DNA from: an uncultured Oscillospiraceae bacterium
GTDB taxonomy: Bacteria > Bacillota > Clostridia > Oscillospirales > Oscillospiraceae
Assembly (NCBI GenBank): GCA_934597175.1
Contig: CAKTQR010000009.1
Coordinates: 1 to 63,186 of the forward strand
Direction: 5' to 3'
DNA: 63,186 nt
Each line of letters begins with the position of its first letter. Position 1 is the first letter of the stretch. A program made the translations under genes and the position numbers. Shown here piece after piece: positions 33,335 to 42,939 of the stretch. The notes under the pieces were generated by a model. It was not told the origin of the DNA and ran no database searches. It saw only the letters and a list, made by a program, of their open reading frames with translations.

Positions 33335-34531
33335 TTAGTTTAATGAATCCATTATCGTGCTTAGTATATCGTCAAAATTACGGCTGTTGACGGAATACTC
33401 GGCGCTTGCCTCAAAGGTATAGCGCTCGGACTTATTGCGGCGCTCGGCTATCGCAGTCTGAAGCTCGGTGTATATACCGTAGTCGGAAACGCTCACTGCC
33501 GCACCGGCGGCGGGGATATAGCCGCTGTCGCCGACGAAGGCGGAGTTATTCTCAGTCGATGAAAACCAGCGGATAAACAGCGCCGACGCCCGCTCGGAGT
33601 TGGTGCTTGACGCCGTCATGGTAATGCCGGTGACCTTTTCGGCGTAGGCAGGCTCGCCGTCCTTCATGCAGGGGTAGGTCATAAAGTCGACCTCATCGGC
33701 GTCGATGGCATAGGCATAGCGCATGACATCGGCAGACGAAACGATGGCGCACGGAAGCTTCCCCTCGCCTACCTGCTTTGCCGCATCCGCACCGCCTGCG
33801 CCGAAGCCTCGGCTGTAAGCGGTCTCCGCCAGGAGATTGTATATGTACTTGCAGTTTTTGTTGCTCGTTTCATAGGGGCTTACGGCGTCAAAATCGTCCT
33901 TGAGCTGCGCCGCCGCAGTTCTGAAAAACAGCGAATAGTCGGTTATCGTAAAGAAGCTTCCGCCGTTTCTCGAATAATACTCATCGGCGACCGAGCACAG
34001 CCTTTCAAAATTGGATATCGCCGAAAAGTCGGAGAAAAGCTTGGTGTTTATCATGAAGACATCGGTCTGTGCAGCGACAGGCACGGCGACGAGGCTTCCG
34101 TCAACGGAGGCTGCCTCCGTCATGTCCTTATTGAAGTTCGATGCTTCCCAATTGCCGAAATAGGTCGTCAGGTCAGCCAAAACGCCTTTTTCGGCCATAT
34201 AAGCGGCATAATCGGTATCGCACACGAGCATATCCGGCAGACTGCCGCCCTCGTCTATCGCCTTATCAAGCTGCTTATACAGCTCCGCTTGGCTGTCAAA
34301 GGCTTTCGTCTTGACGGTGATGCCGTACTTTGCGCCCTCGCCCTTGGTGTATTTATCGGCAAGGCCGGCAAAGCCCTGCCACATTCTGTCGTTATTGACA
34401 TACCACACGGTCACCTCGGTGTCCGCATCGGGTCTGAGCGGTGCGTAATGGGCAAAGTAGATATACACCGCACCTGCGATAAGTAAAACGACCGCCAAAA
34501 ATATTCCGAGAGTGTATTTTATCTTTGACAT
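33335..34531 (-). CDS. ABC transporter solute-binding protein, membrane-anchored
   Basis: A 398-aa extracellular solute-binding protein of the family-1 (maltose/spermidine/iron-type) fold. An N-terminal hydrophobic helix (residues 7-28) is followed directly by the binding domain (EVTVWYVNNDRMWQGFAG). There is no lipobox cysteine, so it is either anchored by the helix or cleaved. C-terminal sequences such as GITMTASSTNSERASALFIRWF fit the family. No permease or ATPase gene is nearby. It appears to form an operon with hypB and is divergent from the giant GLUG/SLH gene. The ligand is unknown. The ribosome site is weak. Confidence 0.85.
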   Translation of the reverse strand: MSKIKYTLGIFLAVVLLIAGAVYIYFAHYAPLRPDADTEVTVWYVNNDRMWQGFAGLADKYTKGEGAKYGITVKTKAFDSQAELYKQLDKAIDEGGSLPDMLVCDTDYAAYMAEKGVLADLTTYFGNWEASNFNKDMTEAASVDGSLVAVPVAAQTDVFMINTKLFSDFSAISNFERLCSVADEYYSRNGGSFFTITDYSLFFRTAAAQLKDDFDAVSPYETSNKNCKYIYNLLAETAYSRGFGAGGADAAKQVGEGKLPCAIVSSADVMRYAYAIDADEVDFMTYPCMKDGEPAYAEKVTGITMTASSTNSERASALFIRWFSSTENNSAFVGDSGYIPAAGAAVSVSDYGIYTELQTAIAERRNKSERYTFEASAEYSVNSRNFDDILSTIMDSLN

Positions 34532-34628
34532 TTCCGTTCAAATTTCCTCAGAAAAGTATTATTATTCATTAATATTTATACCACATCGGGCTGTCGTTTT
34601 CAATAATATTGTGTCGATTATATTTTAA

Positions 34629-34657
34629 TTGAAAAATTGATAATTTTGTGATAACAT
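34629..34657 (+). promoter_or_regulatory. Promoter of the GLUG/SLH protein gene
   Basis: TTGAAA (34629-34634) and TAACAT (34652-34657) with a 17-bp spacer, 36 bp before the ATG. The surrounding gap is very AT-rich. Confidence 0.5.
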
Positions 34658-34693
34658 AACTTTGTATATTTGTACCCTTTCGGAGGCGTTAGC

Positions 34694-37600
34694 ATGAGTA
34701 ACAAATTAAAGAGGATAATAAGCTCCGTTCTTACGGTCGTTATGCTTTTCGGTCTGGTCTGCAACACTGCCGTTTTCCCCGCATATGCGGCGGATGCCTG
34801 CGGCTACGATCCGGCAAAGACTATGTCCGATCTCGATCTCACGGGTGAAGAAGCGCAGGCCGGCAGCAGCTACAGCATCTCTACTGCCGATGAACTCAGC
34901 AGCTTTGCAAAGTATGTAAACTCCGGCAAGCTGACCGAGGGCGTCACCTTCTACCTGACCTCCGATATAAAGCTTACCAATGTAACCTGGACACCTATCG
35001 GCAGCAAGGCAGCCACGGCGTTCAAGGGCGTGTTCGACGGCTGCGGCTACGCCGTTTTGAAGCTCACAGTCGACTCGCAGGAAAACGACCAGGCGCTGTT
35101 CGGCTATGTGAGCGGCTCTGCTGCCGAGATAAAGAATCTCGGCGTTGAGGGCACACTGAACGGTCAGACCAATGCCGCCGGTATCGTTGCAAACCTTGAC
35201 GGCGCAAAGATTGCAAACTCATGGAACGCCGTTGATGTCACGGGTAGCTATAATGTCGGCGGTATCGCCGCAAATGTAAACGGCGGCACTATCACAAACT
35301 GCACAAACTATGCTTACATCTCCGGTACGGCAAGCGTCGGCGCAATTGCGGGCAGCTTGAGCGGCAAAAGCACCGTTGAATATTCCTACTATGTTTACTA
35401 CTCCGCCGACAAGGGTGTCGGCAGCCAGAGCGGATCGAGCACGCAGTCGGTCTACCGCTTCTCCACCAGCAGCACCGAGGTGCTCGCCGAAAAGGAGCTG
35501 ACCGTCGGCGGCAAGACGAGCGATAACATGCTCACCCTCCTAAACGAATGGCTCGACATGCAGGAAAAGGGTCACAACTACCGCAACTGGGTGTTCGACA
35601 CCTCCACCAACACAAAGCAGCGTGTCGACGGCAACTACCCGAGCCTTGAGTACCCCGACTACATCGCCCCCACCGAGAGCACCTACACCGCCACCGCAAC
35701 CATGACCGCTCTGTACGAGGCAAAACAGAACGGCGTTGAGGGCGGCTTCTACAGCATTTCAAGCACGGACGAGCTCAAGTATTTCAGAGATTATGTAAAC
35801 CAAGGCTTCAAGACCGACGGCGTCACCTTCTTCCAGAACGCAGACATTCTCATGACCAACACCGCCGACAGTTGGGAGCCTATAGGCAACGACGAAAAGG
35901 TTGCTTTCCAAGGCACATTCGACGGTCAGGGCTATGTGCTCACCGGCATGGCGATAAACGGCCGCACGAACGGTCTCGGCCTGTTCGGCTATGTAAACAA
36001 TGCAAACGCACTCATTAAAAATGTCGGCATGTTCGGCGTTATCGTCGGCGGCGACAACTGCGGCGCTATCGTCGGCGAACTGATGATGGGCACGGTGTCA
36101 AACTGCTGGTTTGACGGCGAACTGAACGCAAAGGACCGTGTCGGCGGTATCGTCGGCAAGGCAGATCAGGCGCAGATACTCAACTGCGTTGACTTTGCTC
36201 CCGTCGTCGGTGACACGAGCACCGGCGGCATAGTCGGCGCTTGCTCAAGCTCCACTACCATTAAATATTGCTACTACCCGCAGGATCTCGCCGCAGGCTG
36301 CGGTCAGTCCAGCGGCAGCCAGACCGCCCTTATCCCCTTCAGCAAGGACGGCTCGGACTTCACGCTCGAAAGATCCGTCGTTGTCGGCAGCGCCTCGGGC
36401 ATTAAGCTTCTGAATGTTCTCAACCACTGGGTCACCTACCTTGCGATGGACTCTACCTACCGCTACTGGAAGATAGACAGCTCCGTGACGGGCGTTGCAA
36501 GGATTCAGGGCGACCATCCGACGCATCTTTATCCGGGCGACGGCTCGGGCGTTAAGCGTGTGGACGAGCCGCACTTTGATGTTGACGACGAGACTAACCC
36601 CTACAATGTAAAATACATCGAGACCGCCACGATGACCGAGCTTTACGACAGCGGCATTGACGCCGTTGCAGGCGGTCACTACAGCATAAACAGCGGCGCC
36701 GAGCTTAAAAAGCTTGCGCTGTATGTCAAGGAAAACCGTGCCACAAAGGATGTCACCTTCTACCTCACCAAGGATGTCGACATTTCCGTCAAAGCGCTCG
36801 GCAATGATTCCGATGGCTGGCTGCCGATAGGCTGCGACTACAGCGTTACCGAAAGCGGCTCGCTGACCTATGTCTTTAACGGCACATTTGACGGATGCGG
36901 TTATACGGTATATGGACTGTATATTTACGATGAAAGGGGCGACAATGTCGGTCTGTTCGGCAGAATAAGAAACGCTGTTATCAAAAACCTCGGTGTTATC
37001 GGCGGCATCGTCGGCGAATTCAACTGCGGCGGCATTGCCGGTAAGTCAGACAGCAGCACCATCACGAACTGTTGGGCAAATGTCAGCATCGAAGCCGAAT
37101 CAGAGACCGGCGGCATCGTCGGCAGGATGGACGACACGACCGTTGAAAACTGCGTATCGTACGGTGCGACACTCTGCGCCGGCGGCGAGACCTGCATTTC
37201 CGGCGGTATCGCAGGCGATGTTCTCGGCAAATCTGCCATCAAAAACTGCTACTACCTCAAGGATACCGCTCAGGGCGGATATAACAGTGCCCCGTCAAGT
37301 GCGGAGATAGATATTCTCACCTTTACATACGGCTTTGAGCAGGACGATTATTACTGCACGCTTGAGAGAGCTACGCAGATAGACGACATCACGACCACGA
37401 GTCTGCTCGATGCACTCAATGCCTGGGTGTTCCTGCAAAACAACGGTCAGTACAGCGGCTGGCGCAACTCCGTCACCCTTATCGGTGAGGGCGATCACTC
37501 CGGCCACTACCCGAGGCTCATGGCACCGGGCGAGTTTCAGGACAGCGACCCGAACGAGGAATATGACGGCGACTATACCGCAACGGCGACCGTGAGCCAG

Positions 37601-40165
37601 CTGTATTCCACGGGCTCTGACGGTATCGAGGGCTGCGCTTACAGCATAAACGGACTTGACGACCTTGAGGCACTGCAAAAGTATGTTGCCGCAGGCCGCA
37701 AGACCAAGGGCATCATCTTCTTCATGACCCGTGATGTTGACATGAGCTACAAATATCATGTCGACGGCAACTCGTGGAAGCCCATCGGTGATGCCGACAA
37801 TGCGTTCCAAGGCATATACGACGGTCAGGGCTACACGGTAAAGTATCTGTTTATCGACACAAGCGCCGATGACCAGGGTCTGTTCGGTCACGCCACCGGC
37901 ACGAGCATGGTCATCAAAAACCTCGGTATCTGCGGCTATGTTAGAGCAGGCACGAACGCAGGCGGTATCGTCGGCGACTTCAATTTCGGTACTATTGCAA
38001 ACTGCTGGTCGTCCTGCGAGGTCGTCGGACTTACGAATAACGCAGGCGGCATTGCCGGCGGCGCAAACAAGGGCTCTATCATAAACTGCACCAGCTACGG
38101 TGTGATAACCGGCACGGGTCAGTTCGGCGGCATAATCGGCTACGGCTGGAACACCTCGCTCAGGTACTGCTACTACCTGTACGGCGGCTGCCAGAAGGGC
38201 TACGGCGAGGCGACCATACTCGGGATAGACTCCAAGGGCGTACAGTATTTTAACGGCACGAGCTCTGCCTGCGTACTGCACGAAAAGGTCGATGTTGAGG
38301 GCACAACTACTCAGAACGCTTTGAGCGCTCTTAAGCTCTATGTCGACGCTCACCCCGAGACAAACTACTGCTACTGGGTCATCGGCAACACAGAGGAGTA
38401 CCTCAAAATGGGCGTTGCCTTCTTCCCCGTTCTCATCTCCGCATCGGGAACGATGGGCGACAAGGACTTTAAGGAAGTCCAGGCTTACTTCAAGGGCACT
38501 GAGTATTACTCGGTCATCAAGGCGATAAACGCAGCAAACGATGCCGAGGGCGGCGGCGATGTCATTCTCGCAACGAATGTTGTGTTCTATGTCAACAACG
38601 ACGCAACTCTTGACAGCGATGTGCGGCTTGTCACCGACAAATACTCGGCGGTCATAAAGTCCAATCTTAAGCTTCAGAGTATGCAGCAGTTTGACGGCTA
38701 CTTCACCGTAAAAGACGGCGGCAAGATATATCTTTGGGACAACGCAAAGAACGACTATGCTCTGTTCATGTATTCGCAGAAGAAAGCAGACCCCAGCTGC
38801 AACAGCAAGATATACGGTACTGCGAGCCTTAACTTCCGCTCGTCGCCTGTGGTGGGCGATAATCCCGCGGCGTATAACCTCAGTCTTGAGGACGGCGAGT
38901 TTATAATTAACTCCACGCTTGAAAGCGGCAATCCGCACACCATCCCCGGCGGCAGCACCCTCTCCATTCAGACGCATGCAACGCTGAATGTCGGCGCAAA
39001 TGCAAGAATTCGCACGACCGGCGGCGCAGTCGTTATGAACAATGGCACGGTCAAGATCGGCAACGCAACGCTCGACCGCAACGGCGGCACGAAGATGAAG
39101 GGCGTTTTTGAGGATGACGGCGGCACGGTCACACTCCCCTACATTTATAAAGAGGGCTACACTCTGCGTGGCTGGTCTGACGCAAACGGCTCGATACACG
39201 CCGCAGGCTCGAGAGTCAAGGATGTCCAGCCGAACAGCACCTTCAAGGCCGAATGGAGCTTGGGCGAGTCGACCACCGACCCCTACCCCGGCGACGATGC
39301 GTTCACGGACGACAAGCCCTTGTACAACATTCCCATCACCGTTATCCAGTCTAACGGCGGCACTATCTCACCGGGCAGCATGATGGCAGCCAAGGGCGAA
39401 AACCTGTCGTATCAGATAAGCGCAGACACCGGATATCAGATCAAGACCGTGCTCGTTGACGGTCAGCCGGTGGAGATCGACGAGAACAACTGCTACCACT
39501 TTATCAGCATCAGCCGTGCGCACAATATCATTGTGCTGTTCGCAAAGACCACGAATGAGGCGTATTACAGCTGGACAAACTCCTTTACTGACATTTCGGT
39601 GAACGACTGGTTCTACGAAAGCGTGAGATACACCGCCTCGGCGCAGCTGTTTATCGGCACGGACACCACGGTATTCTCCCCCGACGACGCAATGACCCGT
39701 GAGATGATCGTTACCGTGCTCTGGCGCTTGGCAGGCTGCCCCGTCGTTCCGGCTGAAAATACGATAAGCTATCGTGATGTCAGCAGCGACAGCTACGCCT
39801 ACGAGGCTATCCGCTGGGCGACGATGTTCAACATCGTCGAGGGCTACGGCGACGGCACATTCGGTTACGGCGACCCGATACTGCGTGAGCAGCTCGTGAC
39901 CATTCTGTTCCGCTTTGCAAGAAACTATGTCGGCGTTGATGTATCGCTGACAGACTCGACGAACATTCTCGGCTACACCGATGTTTTGCAGATATCGCAG
40001 GGCATGTCGCAGCCGTTCCAGTGGGCGGTTGGCGCAAAGATAATTTACGGCACTTCCCGTACGACGCTCGAGCCGAGAGGCACGGCGACCCGTGCGCAGG
40101 TCGCAGCCGTGTTCCAGCGCTTCTGTACAAACTTCATGGATACCGTTCCGGTATTCAAAACCTGA
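34694..40165 (+). CDS. Giant GLUG-repeat surface protein with SLH anchor
   Basis: A 1,823-aa exported protein. A signal peptide (about 1-38) is followed by four tandem units of about 290-320 residues, each opening with a YSI-x5-EL motif and built from GLUG-type beta-helix turns (LFGYV, NLGVEG, GGIVG). Then come a beta-rich stretch, an InlB-type B-repeat (YKEGYTLRGWSDANG), a second basic repeat, and three SLH domains in the last 200 residues. The ATG at 34694 has GGAGG upstream; an in-frame TTG eight codons earlier is unlikely. It is probably a wall-anchored adhesin or mucin-facing protein. No enzyme motif is seen. Confidence 0.88.
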   Translation: MSNKLKRIISSVLTVVMLFGLVCNTAVFPAYAADACGYDPAKTMSDLDLTGEEAQAGSSYSISTADELSSFAKYVNSGKLTEGVTFYLTSDIKLTNVTWTPIGSKAATAFKGVFDGCGYAVLKLTVDSQENDQALFGYVSGSAAEIKNLGVEGTLNGQTNAAGIVANLDGAKIANSWNAVDVTGSYNVGGIAANVNGGTITNCTNYAYISGTASVGAIAGSLSGKSTVEYSYYVYYSADKGVGSQSGSSTQSVYRFSTSSTEVLAEKELTVGGKTSDNMLTLLNEWLDMQEKGHNYRNWVFDTSTNTKQRVDGNYPSLEYPDYIAPTESTYTATATMTALYEAKQNGVEGGFYSISSTDELKYFRDYVNQGFKTDGVTFFQNADILMTNTADSWEPIGNDEKVAFQGTFDGQGYVLTGMAINGRTNGLGLFGYVNNANALIKNVGMFGVIVGGDNCGAIVGELMMGTVSNCWFDGELNAKDRVGGIVGKADQAQILNCVDFAPVVGDTSTGGIVGACSSSTTIKYCYYPQDLAAGCGQSSGSQTALIPFSKDGSDFTLERSVVVGSASGIKLLNVLNHWVTYLAMDSTYRYWKIDSSVTGVARIQGDHPTHLYPGDGSGVKRVDEPHFDVDDETNPYNVKYIETATMTELYDSGIDAVAGGHYSINSGAELKKLALYVKENRATKDVTFYLTKDVDISVKALGNDSDGWLPIGCDYSVTESGSLTYVFNGTFDGCGYTVYGLYIYDERGDNVGLFGRIRNAVIKNLGVIGGIVGEFNCGGIAGKSDSSTITNCWANVSIEAESETGGIVGRMDDTTVENCVSYGATLCAGGETCISGGIAGDVLGKSAIKNCYYLKDTAQGGYNSAPSSAEIDILTFTYGFEQDDYYCTLERATQIDDITTTSLLDALNAWVFLQNNGQYSGWRNSVTLIGEGDHSGHYPRLMAPGEFQDSDPNEEYDGDYTATATVSQLYSTGSDGIEGCAYSINGLDDLEALQKYVAAGRKTKGIIFFMTRDVDMSYKYHVDGNSWKPIGDADNAFQGIYDGQGYTVKYLFIDTSADDQGLFGHATGTSMVIKNLGICGYVRAGTNAGGIVGDFNFGTIANCWSSCEVVGLTNNAGGIAGGANKGSIINCTSYGVITGTGQFGGIIGYGWNTSLRYCYYLYGGCQKGYGEATILGIDSKGVQYFNGTSSACVLHEKVDVEGTTTQNALSALKLYVDAHPETNYCYWVIGNTEEYLKMGVAFFPVLISASGTMGDKDFKEVQAYFKGTEYYSVIKAINAANDAEGGGDVILATNVVFYVNNDATLDSDVRLVTDKYSAVIKSNLKLQSMQQFDGYFTVKDGGKIYLWDNAKNDYALFMYSQKKADPSCNSKIYGTASLNFRSSPVVGDNPAAYNLSLEDGEFIINSTLESGNPHTIPGGSTLSIQTHATLNVGANARIRTTGGAVVMNNGTVKIGNATLDRNGGTKMKGVFEDDGGTVTLPYIYKEGYTLRGWSDANGSIHAAGSRVKDVQPNSTFKAEWSLGESTTDPYPGDDAFTDDKPLYNIPITVIQSNGGTISPGSMMAAKGENLSYQISADTGYQIKTVLVDGQPVEIDENNCYHFISISRAHNIIVLFAKTTNEAYYSWTNSFTDISVNDWFYESVRYTASAQLFIGTDTTVFSPDDAMTREMIVTVLWRLAGCPVVPAENTISYRDVSSDSYAYEAIRWATMFNIVEGYGDGTFGYGDPILREQLVTILFRFARNYVGVDVSLTDSTNILGYTDVLQISQGMSQPFQWAVGAKIIYGTSRTTLEPRGTATRAQVAAVFQRFCTNFMDTVPVFKT
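34815..38440 (+). repeat. Four in-frame tandem units encoding GLUG domains
   Basis: Units begin near 34815, 35690, 36622 and 37577, so the period is about 870-955 bp. Units 2-4 each start with an ATATMxxLY-like or ATATVxxLY segment and all four contain YSI, then DVD or DI with a tryptophan-containing PIG turn, then LFGxxxG and GGIVG-like turns and a cysteine-tyrosine CYY(L/V)Y strand. The copies have diverged in DNA sequence, which points to old duplication rather than recent expansion. Confidence 0.8.
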
Positions 40166-40175
40166 TATACAAACA

Positions 40176-40213
40176 AACCCGCCGTGGCGAGAGCCACGGC
40201 GGGTTACTTTTTT
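40176..40213 (+). terminator. Terminator of the GLUG/SLH gene
   Basis: A perfect 13-bp GC-rich stem, AACCCGCCGTGGC (40176-40188) with GCCACGGCGGGTT (40193-40205), loop GAGA, then AC and six T. Confidence 0.93.
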
Positions 40214-40221
40214 CTGTTAAG

Positions 40222-41340
40222 TTACGCTGCCTTACTCAGCAGACCTTTTACGAATTTTGATACCTTATAAATATCCTGCTGGTCATACCAGTCTTTGACC
40301 TTGGTGTCGCCCGAGCCGAAGACCGCACCCTGAGTGCCGATATCGTGGTTTCTGCTCTCGGCAATGATGCCCCAAAGAGAATTTCCGTCGGCGTCCTTGC
40401 CCTGCGTGATGTTGAGGACGAAGCCTATCTGCTTAACGACATCCTTTTCGCTGTAATACTCCGTCAGTCGTGTGTAGAAATCGGACAGTGCGCAGGTGAA
40501 GTTAATAAGCTCGTCGCCGCTCATCTCGTCAAATTTAAGATTGCTGCGTATCTTTGCGGGTACGACGCCTGCCGCCTCGCCGATGCGCTCGACGGTCTCG
40601 GGCACGCCGGTGTAGACCAATAGCTGATTTATCGTCTGGATATTGTTCTTCACAAGCTTATCGACACTGAACTCGGAGTTGAGCGTACAAATCTTCTCAA
40701 TAAGCATTATCCTGCCGGTCGTGACATGGTTTGCCTCGGCAAGCTCACGCAGGTCTGCATCACTCGTCATCGTCTGGCTGAGTATCGAAATGTCATATCC
40801 GGCGCTCTTATCTATCTTGACGATGGTGTCAACGACCGTTTTGCGCACGGCGTTTGCCCGCTCCTCGTCGCCGTCGACGACCGTAACGAGCACCGAGTTT
40901 TTAAGCTCTGTTATATAGCCCTTATTCCGCAGGGCGTTCACGGTCACCTTGACGGCCTCGTCATACTTCTTACCGACGATGCTTATATCCGTCGTTATCT
41001 TTTCGGCATCGCTGTTTACGGCATCGGCTTCAACGACGATATTGCGGTCATTCACCTCAAGTCTTATGCTCGGGTTAACATCGAGCATTACGACGGTGTT
41101 TGCCGCCATCGGAAGCTCGATGGTATTGCCGCCGATGTCCGTTGAGCCGATATCAGCCTTGCCGAGTCCGAAGAACATGGCGGCAGAGCCGACGACGATA
41201 ACAGCAAGCGACGCAGCCATCGCCCGCCAGCTCTTATGACCGGCAGCTTTCGGCATGGACTGAGCTTCCTCGTCGAACAGTTCGTCAATATAGCGGTCGT
41301 TCACCGACCCGATGTATTTAAGCAAGTCTTCTTTTCTCAA
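40222..41340 (-). CDS. RsgI-like transmembrane anti-sigma factor
   Basis: A 372-aa membrane protein. A short cytoplasmic segment (1-38), one transmembrane helix (about 39-60) and a large outside part. The outside part carries the RsgI-type domain, recognisable by VMLDVNPSIRLEVN and the later ALRNKGYI, known from anti-sigma-I factors. The start is TTG at 41340, overlapping the sigma-factor stop by four bases, with AAGGA upstream, so the two are made together. It probably holds the sigma factor at the membrane until an extracellular signal acts. Its C-terminal 150 residues match nothing I recognise and lack a sugar-binding module. Confidence 0.83.
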   Translation of the reverse strand: MRKEDLLKYIGSVNDRYIDELFDEEAQSMPKAAGHKSWRAMAASLAVIVVGSAAMFFGLGKADIGSTDIGGNTIELPMAANTVVMLDVNPSIRLEVNDRNIVVEADAVNSDAEKITTDISIVGKKYDEAVKVTVNALRNKGYITELKNSVLVTVVDGDEERANAVRKTVVDTIVKIDKSAGYDISILSQTMTSDADLRELAEANHVTTGRIMLIEKICTLNSEFSVDKLVKNNIQTINQLLVYTGVPETVERIGEAAGVVPAKIRSNLKFDEMSGDELINFTCALSDFYTRLTEYYSEKDVVKQIGFVLNITQGKDADGNSLWGIIAESRNHDIGTQGAVFGSGDTKVKDWYDQQDIYKVSKFVKGLLSKAA

Positions 41341-41897
41341 AGAGGAATTCCTTCTTTCATTAAGTGCTTTTTAAGCTTTGCTCTGAGCCTGAAAAGCATT
41401 GTTGTTGTTTTTGAAACGGATATGTCATAGCGTTCCGCTATATCGGAAATGGGGTCAAGCATCCAATAGCGACGCATGAACACTCCCCGCTCAACTCTGT
41501 TGAGCTCCTCAAGGAATTTGTTCAGTGCCGCTACTATCTCTTGCGAATCTGCCCTGCGTTCAAGCTCGTCATAGCCTGATATACACTCGGCAAGCTCATC
41601 GAGAACAACGGGCGTTTCCCCGCCGCCTCGCTTGTCGCTGTTTTTCGAACGCAGCTTATCAAGCGCAAGGTTGCGGGTTATCTTGCCTATAAACGACGAC
41701 AGCGAATTCGGCTCATTCGGCGGGATGCTACCCCAAACTCGCATGAGCGCATCGTTTACACATTCTTCACTGTCCTCGTCGTTGCCGAGGATATTATATG
41801 CTATGCGGTGGCAGTATCGACCATATTTACTATTTGTCAGTTCCAGAGCTTCCTCCGACCTGTTCAGAAAAAGCTCGACTATGCTGCGGTCGTCCAC
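41337..41897 (-). CDS. ECF-type sigma-70 family sigma factor
   Basis: A 186-aa sigma factor with only regions 2 and 4. Region 2 includes YCHRIAYNILGNDEDSEECVNDALMRVW and the DNA-contacting FIGKITRNLALDKLRS (about 25-85). Region 4 (about 120-180) includes ERGVFMRRYWMLDPISDIAERYDISVSKTTTMLFRLRAKL. The start is GTG at 41897 with AGGAGA five bases upstream. It is translationally coupled to the RsgI-like anti-sigma gene. The nearest surface gene, GLUG/SLH, is convergent with the pair. Target promoters are unknown. Confidence 0.92.
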   Translation of the reverse strand: MDDRSIVELFLNRSEEALELTNSKYGRYCHRIAYNILGNDEDSEECVNDALMRVWGSIPPNEPNSLSSFIGKITRNLALDKLRSKNSDKRGGGETPVVLDELAECISGYDELERRADSQEIVAALNKFLEELNRVERGVFMRRYWMLDPISDIAERYDISVSKTTTMLFRLRAKLKKHLMKEGIPL

Positions 41898-41949
41898 GCT
41901 TTTCTCCTATCTGCTCCGCCCCTACCAATTAAGACGGAATTTGTATTTA

Positions 41950-41978
41950 AGTATCACATTTTTTCGGACAAATTTCAA
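41950..41978 (-). promoter_or_regulatory. Promoter of the sigma/anti-sigma operon
   Basis: On the minus strand TTGAAA (41973-41978) and GATACT (41950-41955) are 17 bp apart, about 55 bp before the sigma GTG. It looks like a housekeeping promoter rather than an ECF-type one. The rest of the 222-bp gap before cdsA is AT-rich with no clear element. Confidence 0.5.
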
Positions 41979-42119
41979 GTAATATTTTTCAAACTTCAAA
42001 TTGTTGCCGTTTCTTTTAACAAAATTCAATTTTTGTTGTTGTGATAAACAGCGCTTTATGCTATATTTATGGGCGGTATTGTTTGTATTTTTCGGCTTTG
42101 CCGAGGAAAGAGGCGCTTT

Positions 42120-42917
42120 ATGAAAACAAGAGTGATCTCGGCCTGCGTGCTGATAATTTTGGTCGTTGCATGCTTCGCCATTTCCCCCGTAACCCGTATC
42201 CTGTTCCTGCTTGCGGCGCTCATTATGGGCATCTGGGAAATGTGCCACGCCGTCAGCCTTAAGGATATAAAATGCACGGACTGGGTATTGTATATATACG
42301 CAGTGCTTGCCACGGCGGGAATATTTTTTATGGAGGGCAACTCCCGCTCCGTCATGCTGTTTTTCCTTGCGGTGTTCGCCGTGTTCACGATGGGTATAGT
42401 CAAGGATGATATCAGCGGCCCGGGTACTTTGGCAAGCCTCGGGATCTTAGTCTACCCGACCGTTCCCCTGCTCATGATAATGGATCTTTCGCTGCGTCAG
42501 GACTGGATACCCGTTTTTGCGATCGCCTGCATTTCCACCTGGGTGTGCGACTCGTTTGCACTGTTCGGCGGCAAATGGTTCGGCAAGCACAAGCTTGCAC
42601 CGAAGGTCAGCCCCAACAAGACCATTGAAGGCAGCATCACCGGCGCTGTATCGTCGATGGTCGCAGGTGTTATCCTGTACTTTGTCTTCAAGGGCACGAA
42701 CTACAACATTTCGCTCGTTACCTGCGTTCTGACCGGCCTTATCTGCTCCAGCTTCGGTCAGGTCGGCGACCTTGCCGCTTCGCTCATAAAGCGCATGGCA
42801 GGTCTCAAGGATTACAGCAATCTCATCCCCGGTCACGGCGGAGTTATGGACAGGATAGACAGTCTGCTTTTCTCGATCCCCGCTGCATTTTTCTGTCTTA
42901 CAAACGGCATTTTTTAA
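42120..42917 (+). CDS. cdsA: Phosphatidate cytidylyltransferase
   Basis: A 265-aa membrane enzyme that makes CDP-diacylglycerol from phosphatidic acid and CTP, the branch point of phospholipid synthesis. It has about 7-8 transmembrane segments and the family signature near the C-terminus (SLIKRMAGLKDYSNLIPGHG plus MDRIDS), together with SPNKTIEG. The ATG at 42120 has AGAGG upstream. A diacylglycerol kinase gene follows 22 bp later, which would supply its substrate; pgsA, the next step, is on the same strand at 60.8 kb. uppS and dxr, its frequent neighbours, are absent. Confidence 0.95.
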   Translation: MKTRVISACVLIILVVACFAISPVTRILFLLAALIMGIWEMCHAVSLKDIKCTDWVLYIYAVLATAGIFFMEGNSRSVMLFFLAVFAVFTMGIVKDDISGPGTLASLGILVYPTVPLLMIMDLSLRQDWIPVFAIACISTWVCDSFALFGGKWFGKHKLAPKVSPNKTIEGSITGAVSSMVAGVILYFVFKGTNYNISLVTCVLTGLICSSFGQVGDLAASLIKRMAGLKDYSNLIPGHGGVMDRIDSLLFSIPAAFFCLTNGIF

Positions 42918-42939
42918 ATTTTCACTGGAGTAACATTTC

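Noticed and set aside
34815..38440. CRISPR or mobile-element reading of the long repeats
   Set aside because: The repeats are in frame, about 900 bp long and encode protein domains; no short identical repeats with spacers exist in the window.
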